Shown here: in pieces, positions 5,001 to 6,317 of the stretch | Layout: each line of letters begins with the position of its first letter | Numbering within the stretch: position 1 is the first letter of the stretch | Source of the DNA: Halobacteriales archaeon QH_8_67_36 | Lineage (GTDB): Archaea; Halobacteriota; Halobacteria; Halobacteriales; Haloarculaceae | Assembly: GCA_003021755.1 (NCBI GenBank) | Contig: PXQZ01000035.1 | Coordinates: 5,887-12,203 of the forward strand | DNA: 6,317 bases | Direction: 5' to 3' | Notes under the pieces: generated by a model | Seen by the model: only the letters and a program-made list of their open reading frames with translations | What the model was told of the DNA's origin: nothing | Databases searched by the model: none | Made by a program: the position numbers and the translations under genes

Positions 5001-6317
5001 TCACTGCAACAGCGGCGTCCCGTCGGCCCGCGGCCCGAGCGTCGGTCCCGGCACGTCGGCGTCGGGGTCGACGACACGGCGCTGCTCGTAGTCCGTCGAC
5101 CGCTCGACCGGCGTCCGGCCGATGGCGGTTATCATGTCGGCGTACTCGTCGACGGAGCGGAACTCGCCGTAGTCGCCCCCGGCCCGCTTGGTTATCTCCT
5201 CCGAGAGGATGGTCCCCATGAAGTCGTCGGCACCACAGGTGAGCATCTTGAGCCCGCCCGCGTCGCCGTATTTCACCCATGAGGACTGGATGTGGTCGAC
5301 GTTGTCGAGGAACAGTCGCGAGACGGCTATCATCAGTTCGTCCTCGTCGTCGCTGGCGCCGCCCTCGACCATCCCGCGGTCGTACAGCGGCGTCTCCTCG
5401 TGGACAAAGGAGAGGGGGACGAACTCCGTGATTGCGCCGGTACGGTCCTGGAGTTCGCGGACCTTCCGGAGGTGTTCGACCCGGTGGCGGGCGTTCTCGA
5501 CGTGGCCGTACATGATGGTCGCCGTCGTTCCAAGCCCCACGTCGGCGGCGGCTTCCATCGCTTCGAGCCACTCGGCGCTGTCTATCTTCCCCGGACAGAT
5601 GACCTCGCGCACCTCGTCGACGAGAATCTCGGCGGCCGTCCCCGGAACGCTGTCCAGTCCGGCGGCTTTGAGCCGCTGGAACACCTCCCGATAGGACCAG
5701 TCGGTCCCCCGCCGGGCGTGGTAGGCCTCCTCCGGCGTCATCGAGTGGACGTGGACGCCGCCGACGTCCATCGCTCGAATCTGCTCGCAGTAGGTCCCCG
5801 GGTCGACCTCGTACTCGCTCGCCGGCCGGTAGTTCAGGTCGCCCCTGTCGCTGGCTTCGAGTATCTCGGTATGTTCGTCGTCGAGCGCCAGCGCAGGGTG
5901 GAGTCCCGAGACGGAACACACCTCGTAGATACCGCGGTCGAGCGCGTCCGAGACGACGTCACGGGACTCCGCGGGTGTCTTGGTGAACCCGCCGTGTTCC
6001 TGTTGATAGTCGCTACGGAACTGCTCGGAGCGGTCCTTGAAGTTACAGAACAGACAGCCCGTATTGCAGGCCGTCGTGACGTTGTTGTTGAGGTTGGCGA
6101 CGAACGTGACCTCGTCGCCTACCACCTCGGCGCGCCGGCGGTCGGCGGCCTCCAGTACCCGCTCCTTGCGGCCGCGGTGGATGCCCTCGACGTCCGTCCC
6201 GGTGGCGATGAGTTCGACGCCGTCGGCGACCGTCAGCCGCTCGCCGTCCCTGGCCTTCGACAGAGCGTTCTCGAAGGACTGGTCGGTCACCGGCTGCTGG
6301 GCGAACTCGCCGGCCGG
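5001..6317 (-). CDS. cofH: FO synthase subunit 2, radical SAM (5' end probably beyond window)
   Basis: CofH attacks tyrosine by radical SAM chemistry and joins the resulting hydroxybenzyl unit to 5-amino-6-ribitylaminouracil, giving the substrate of CofG. Counting from the GTG at 6290-6288 as residue 1, the cluster motif is CNTGCLFCNF (Cys75, Cys79, Cys82), followed by CSVSGLHP at 125-132, VHSMTPEEAYHARRG at 181-195, VPGTAAEILVDEVR at 215-228, GLGTTATIMYGH at 252-263 and CGADDFMGTILSEE at 352-365, all characteristic of CofH. From that GTG the protein has 429 residues. The frame stays open for the remaining 27 bases to the window edge (PAGEFAQQP), and as I recall haloarchaeal CofH proteins carry a short extension ahead of the TDQSFENAL segment. 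The true start is therefore probably upstream, and the gene is entered as partial. It ends at TGA 5003-5001, convergent with cofG. No frame damage is seen. Confidence 0.94.
   Translation of the reverse strand, partial: PAGEFAQQPVTDQSFENALSKARDGERLTVADGVELIATGTDVEGIHRGRKERVLEAADRRRAEVVGDEVTFVANLNNNVTTACNTGCLFCNFKDRSEQFRSDYQQEHGGFTKTPAESRDVVSDALDRGIYEVCSVSGLHPALALDDEHTEILEASDRGDLNYRPASEYEVDPGTYCEQIRAMDVGGVHVHSMTPEEAYHARRGTDWSYREVFQRLKAAGLDSVPGTAAEILVDEVREVICPGKIDSAEWLEAMEAAADVGLGTTATIMYGHVENARHRVEHLRKVRELQDRTGAITEFVPLSFVHEETPLYDRGMVEGGASDDEDELMIAVSRLFLDNVDHIQSSWVKYGDAGGLKMLTCGADDFMGTILSEEITKRAGGDYGEFRSVDEYADMITAIGRTPVERSTDYEQRRVVDPDADVPGPTLGPRADGTPLLQ

Overview
The window is GC-rich, acidic-protein, haloarchaeal chromosome DNA. 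The evidence is the proteome itself (Asp/Glu-rich proteins with very high GC at third codon positions), coenzyme F420 genes, a fragment of a bacterio-opsin-activator type HTH domain, and an apparently leaderless start with an archaeal TATA-like box about 25-30 bases upstream. A Haloarcula-like relative is likely, but the genus cannot be fixed from the sequence alone.

Layout: (1) Bases 1-454 hold a small frameshifted reading frame of unknown function on the minus strand, an 80-base two-armed palindrome overlapping its start, and two compact hairpins. (2) Bases 455-2114 (minus) hold ilvD, the dihydroxy-acid dehydratase of branched-chain amino acid synthesis. It is interrupted near its C-terminus by an apparent deletion of about 68 bases that removes a conserved active-site motif and shifts the frame; the remaining C-terminus is readable in another frame. 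(3) Divergent from it, 2233-3204 (+) encodes a GHMP-fold protein of the beta-RFAP synthase family. (4) Bases 3205-3503 are intergenic and hold a 161-base element with 17-base inverted ends and nested hairpins. (5) Bases 3504-4622 (+) encode CofG. (6) Bases 4609-4783 (minus) hold a frameshifted C-terminal HTH_10 fragment; next to it is an AT-rich promoter-like island. (7) Bases 5001 to the right edge (minus) encode CofH, convergent with CofG.

How they work together: CofG and CofH are the two radical SAM subunits that build FO, the deazaflavin chromophore of F420, from tyrosine and a ribityl-aminouracil. The beta-RFAP synthase homologue two genes away belongs to a family known from methanopterin synthesis. 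Its presence beside F420 genes in a lineage thought to use folates rather than methanopterin is the most interesting functional question here. IlvD belongs to an unrelated pathway.

Three of the six protein-coding loci carry a frame disruption while the three cofactor genes read cleanly. That is either local gene decay or small errors in the sequence. I saw no CRISPR array, tRNA, rRNA or complete insertion sequence, and I do not claim a new defence or metabolic system.
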